Source of the DNA: Bacteroidales bacterium
Lineage (GTDB): Bacteria; Bacteroidota; Bacteroidia; Bacteroidales; JALTDM01
DNA length: 7,061 bases
NCBI GenBank assembly: GCA_026996635.1
Contig: JALWKH010000013.1
Coordinates: forward strand, 1-7,061
Direction of reading: 5' to 3'
Under the pieces are notes generated by a model, which was given only the letters and a program-made list of their open reading frames with translations, was not told where the DNA came from and did no database searches. Shown one piece after another: positions 5,673 through 7,061 of the stretch (positions are counted from its first letter, which is position 1; each line of letters begins with the position of its first letter). A program made the position numbers and the translations under genes.

Positions 5673-6353
5673 ATGAACTCAACATTTGATTTCGGTGAAA
5701 TAGCAAAGGAATACGACAGTTGGTACGAGTCTGAAGCAGGGCGAAAGATTGACGAAATAGAAAAGCGCACTTTTTTGAAATACCTGAAAAAAACAGATGT
5801 CCGCCATATTGTAGAAATGGGTGCGGGAACGGGTCACTGGACAAGTTTTTTTGCAGAACAAGGCTTTTGTATTACAGCTACGGATGTTTCGGACAAAATG
5901 ATTGAAGTTGCCATTGCAAAAAAAATAAGTAACGCTGTATTTATGCAGGCGGATGCAACAAATTTGCCGTTTCCTGACAATTCCGTTGATGCTATAGTTG
6001 CCGTTACATCCATTGAGTTTGTAAGCGACAGGGATAAGGCAATAGAAGAGATAAAAAGGGTGTTGAAGCCGGGTGGATATTTTATTATCGGTACATTGAA
6101 CCTTAAAGGTTCTTTTAGTGCGATAAGGAAAGACAGCCCTGTTTTTTCGGGAGCAAACTTTTACACATACAAATCCCTTGTGCAAGATTTGATGAAAATA
6201 GGCTTCCCTGTGGTTGAAGGCTGTTTGCTCATGCCGAATCCCACAGAAACCGACCCCGTAAAAATTGAAGAGGCGGAACAAAAGGCAGACCCTAGGGAAT
6301 TGAACGAAAAGGGTAACTTTTTGGTAGGATTTGTTAAAAAAGAAAATTTATAG
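5673..6353 (+). CDS. Class I SAM-dependent methyltransferase (Methyltransf_11 type)
   Basis: Starting at the ATG at 5673 gives 226 residues. An in-frame TTG at 5658 would add five residues but lies inside the -7 element and encodes QKKD, so it is rejected. The N-terminus (FDFGEIAKEYDSWYESEAGR) is typical of small UbiE-like methyltransferases. Motif I is IVEMGAGTGHWT (46-57), the acidic ribose-binding residue is D71 in ATDVSDKM, motif II region is QADATNLPFPDNSVDAIVA (92-110) and motif III is RVLKPGGYFIIGTLN (129-143). The fold binds S-adenosylmethionine; the acceptor cannot be told from these motifs. It is followed after three bases by pnuC and probably shares its transcript. A quinone or other small-molecule acceptor is a guess only. 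Cytosolic, no signal peptide. Confidence 0.85.
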   Translation: MNSTFDFGEIAKEYDSWYESEAGRKIDEIEKRTFLKYLKKTDVRHIVEMGAGTGHWTSFFAEQGFCITATDVSDKMIEVAIAKKISNAVFMQADATNLPFPDNSVDAIVAVTSIEFVSDRDKAIEEIKRVLKPGGYFIIGTLNLKGSFSAIRKDSPVFSGANFYTYKSLVQDLMKIGFPVVEGCLLMPNPTETDPVKIEEAEQKADPRELNEKGNFLVGFVKKENL

Positions 6354-6356
6354 ATA

Positions 6357-6953
6357 ATGGATGATATTTTGATAGCAGGCGTGGCAATCAATCCGTTAGA
6401 GGCTTTTGCTTCGGCATTGGGTATTGTTGCCGTGTTTTTTCAAGTTAAGCAAAAATTGGCTTTTTGGCCGTTGTGGATAATTACCGCACTTATTTACATT
6501 TATATTTTCTTCATTTCCAAGTTGTATGCACTTATGAGCCTGCAGTTTTATTATGTGGCGATAAGTGTATATGGTTGGTATAACTGGATAAAGGGCAAGG
6601 CGGAAGACGATGATAAAATTAAATTGCTGACCGGTAAACAGTGGGTTTATATTCTTTTTGCACTGCTGGTTTTGACTGTGGTGTTTTATATGTTTTTGGA
6701 CAGGTTTACCGATTCCGTTGTGCCGTTTTGGGACGGATTTGCCACTGCATTGTGTTTTGTGGCGAGTTGGATGCTGTCACATAAATATTTGCAACACTGG
6801 CTTATGTGGATAGTGGCAGATGTGGTTTCTACGGGAGTTTATTTCTCGCAAGAGCTTTATCCCACAACAGTATTCTTTTTCGTATTGACATTTATGGCTG
6901 TAATAGGATATTTTCAATGGAAAAAACAAGTAGCGGCGGAATTGTCAGAATAG
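6357..6953 (+). CDS. pnuC: PnuC-family nicotinamide riboside transporter
   Basis: The 198-residue membrane protein has the expected size and about seven hydrophobic helices (near residues 12-28, 36-53, 57-74, 95-114, 124-141, 146-163 and 167-187). Family features are the NPLEAFASALGIVAVFFQVK start, the QFYYVAISVYGWYNW signature (63-77) and the tryptophan-rich WDGFATALCFVASWMLSHKY segment (125-144) followed by WLMWIVADVVS. PnuC lets nicotinamide riboside into the cell by facilitated diffusion, trapped when a kinase phosphorylates it. Relatives PnuT (thiamine) and PnuX (riboflavin) look alike, but the next gene is a NadR-type kinase rather than a thiamine kinase, and no riboswitch is visible in the three-base gap upstream, so nicotinamide riboside is favoured. 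The gene overlaps the kinase start by 37 bases. Confidence 0.9.
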   Translation: MDDILIAGVAINPLEAFASALGIVAVFFQVKQKLAFWPLWIITALIYIYIFFISKLYALMSLQFYYVAISVYGWYNWIKGKAEDDDKIKLLTGKQWVYILFALLVLTVVFYMFLDRFTDSVVPFWDGFATALCFVASWMLSHKYLQHWLMWIVADVVSTGVYFSQELYPTTVFFFVLTFMAVIGYFQWKKQVAAELSE

Positions 6954-7061
6954 CAATAACAGGACCCGAATCAACGGGAAAAACGACTTTGGCAAAAGAA
7001 CTGGCAAAGGAATATCATACCGTTTGGGTTCCCGAGTATGCCCGTGAGTATCTCGATAACC
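6917..7061 (+). CDS. NadR-type ribosylnicotinamide kinase, AAA domain (3' partial)
   Basis: Forty-eight residues are visible before the right edge. They start MEKTSSGGIVRIAITGPEST and continue with the Walker A motif GPESTGKT at residues 16-23, then TLAKELAKEYHTVWVPEYAREYLD. The ITGPESTGKT and VPEYAREYL pair is the signature of the NadR C-terminal kinase domain, which phosphorylates nicotinamide riboside to NMN with ATP. The P-loop comes 15 residues after the start, so neither the repressor helix-turn-helix nor the NMN adenylyltransferase domain of enterobacterial NadR precedes it; this is a stand-alone kinase form, common in Bacteroidota. The ATG lies inside pnuC, and no later ATG, GTG or TTG exists before the P-loop. 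Placing transporter and kinase on one transcript supports metabolic trapping of the imported riboside. Confidence 0.88.
   Translation, partial: MEKTSSGGIVRIAITGPESTGKTTLAKELAKEYHTVWVPEYAREYLDN

Noticed and set aside
5679..6281. 200-codon minus-strand frame opposite the methyltransferase
   Set aside because: The translation is rich in Cys, Phe, His and Tyr without any motif, while the plus strand carries a complete methyltransferase; it is the antisense shadow of that gene.
6354..6356. Thiamine (TPP) riboswitch upstream of the PnuC-family gene, which would indicate PnuT
   Set aside because: Only three bases separate the methyltransferase stop from the pnuC start, and no riboswitch-like structure was seen; the kinase partner also points to nicotinamide riboside.

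Overview
The window looks like a chromosomal piece of a member of the Bacteroidota. Three things point there: a PorP/SprF-family outer-membrane protein (type IX secretion / gliding family) next to a PD40 beta-propeller protein, two good matches to the Bacteroidota -7 promoter element TAnnTTTG, and tightly packed genes without clear Shine-Dalgarno sequences. The genus cannot be read from the sequence. All genes lie on the + strand, and no RNA gene, CRISPR array, transposase or phage gene was seen.

Region 1 (1-2082) is a two-gene unit. The first gene enters from the left edge and encodes a protein with at least five PD40 propeller repeats followed by a carboxypeptidase-regulatory-like domain. 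It ends without the OmpA-like peptidoglycan-binding domain that often closes such proteins. Its stop overlaps the start of the porP/sprF-like gene (ATGA), so the two are probably translated together and work together at the outer membrane.

Region 2 (2083-2804) is 722 bases with no supported gene. It is built from layered short repeats: an imperfect AT-rich inverted repeat, a degenerate direct repeat about 100 bases apart, a 48-base direct repeat exactly 310 bases apart (43/48 identical), a perfect 23-base inverted repeat with arms 315 bases apart, and several GC-rich palindromes sharing the core GGCTAAAGCC or its complement. It resembles an accumulation of REP/MITE-like intergenic elements. 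A promoter for the next genes sits at its right edge.

Region 3 (2805-5636) is a three-gene run with overlapping ends: a YafV/NIT2-type omega-amidase, a 12-helix Wzx-like flippase and an XdhC/CoxI-family molybdoenzyme maturation protein. The functions do not form one obvious pathway, and no xanthine dehydrogenase subunit genes are present.

Region 4 (5637-7061) has its own probable promoter and reads through a class I SAM-dependent methyltransferase, a PnuC-family transporter and the start of a NadR-type ribosylnicotinamide kinase that runs off the right edge. The last two make a nicotinamide riboside salvage pair: uptake by PnuC and phosphorylation by the kinase to NMN.

No wholly new system was found. 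The points most worth a second look are the composite repeat region, the PD40/PorP pair without an OmpA domain, and the orphan xdhC.
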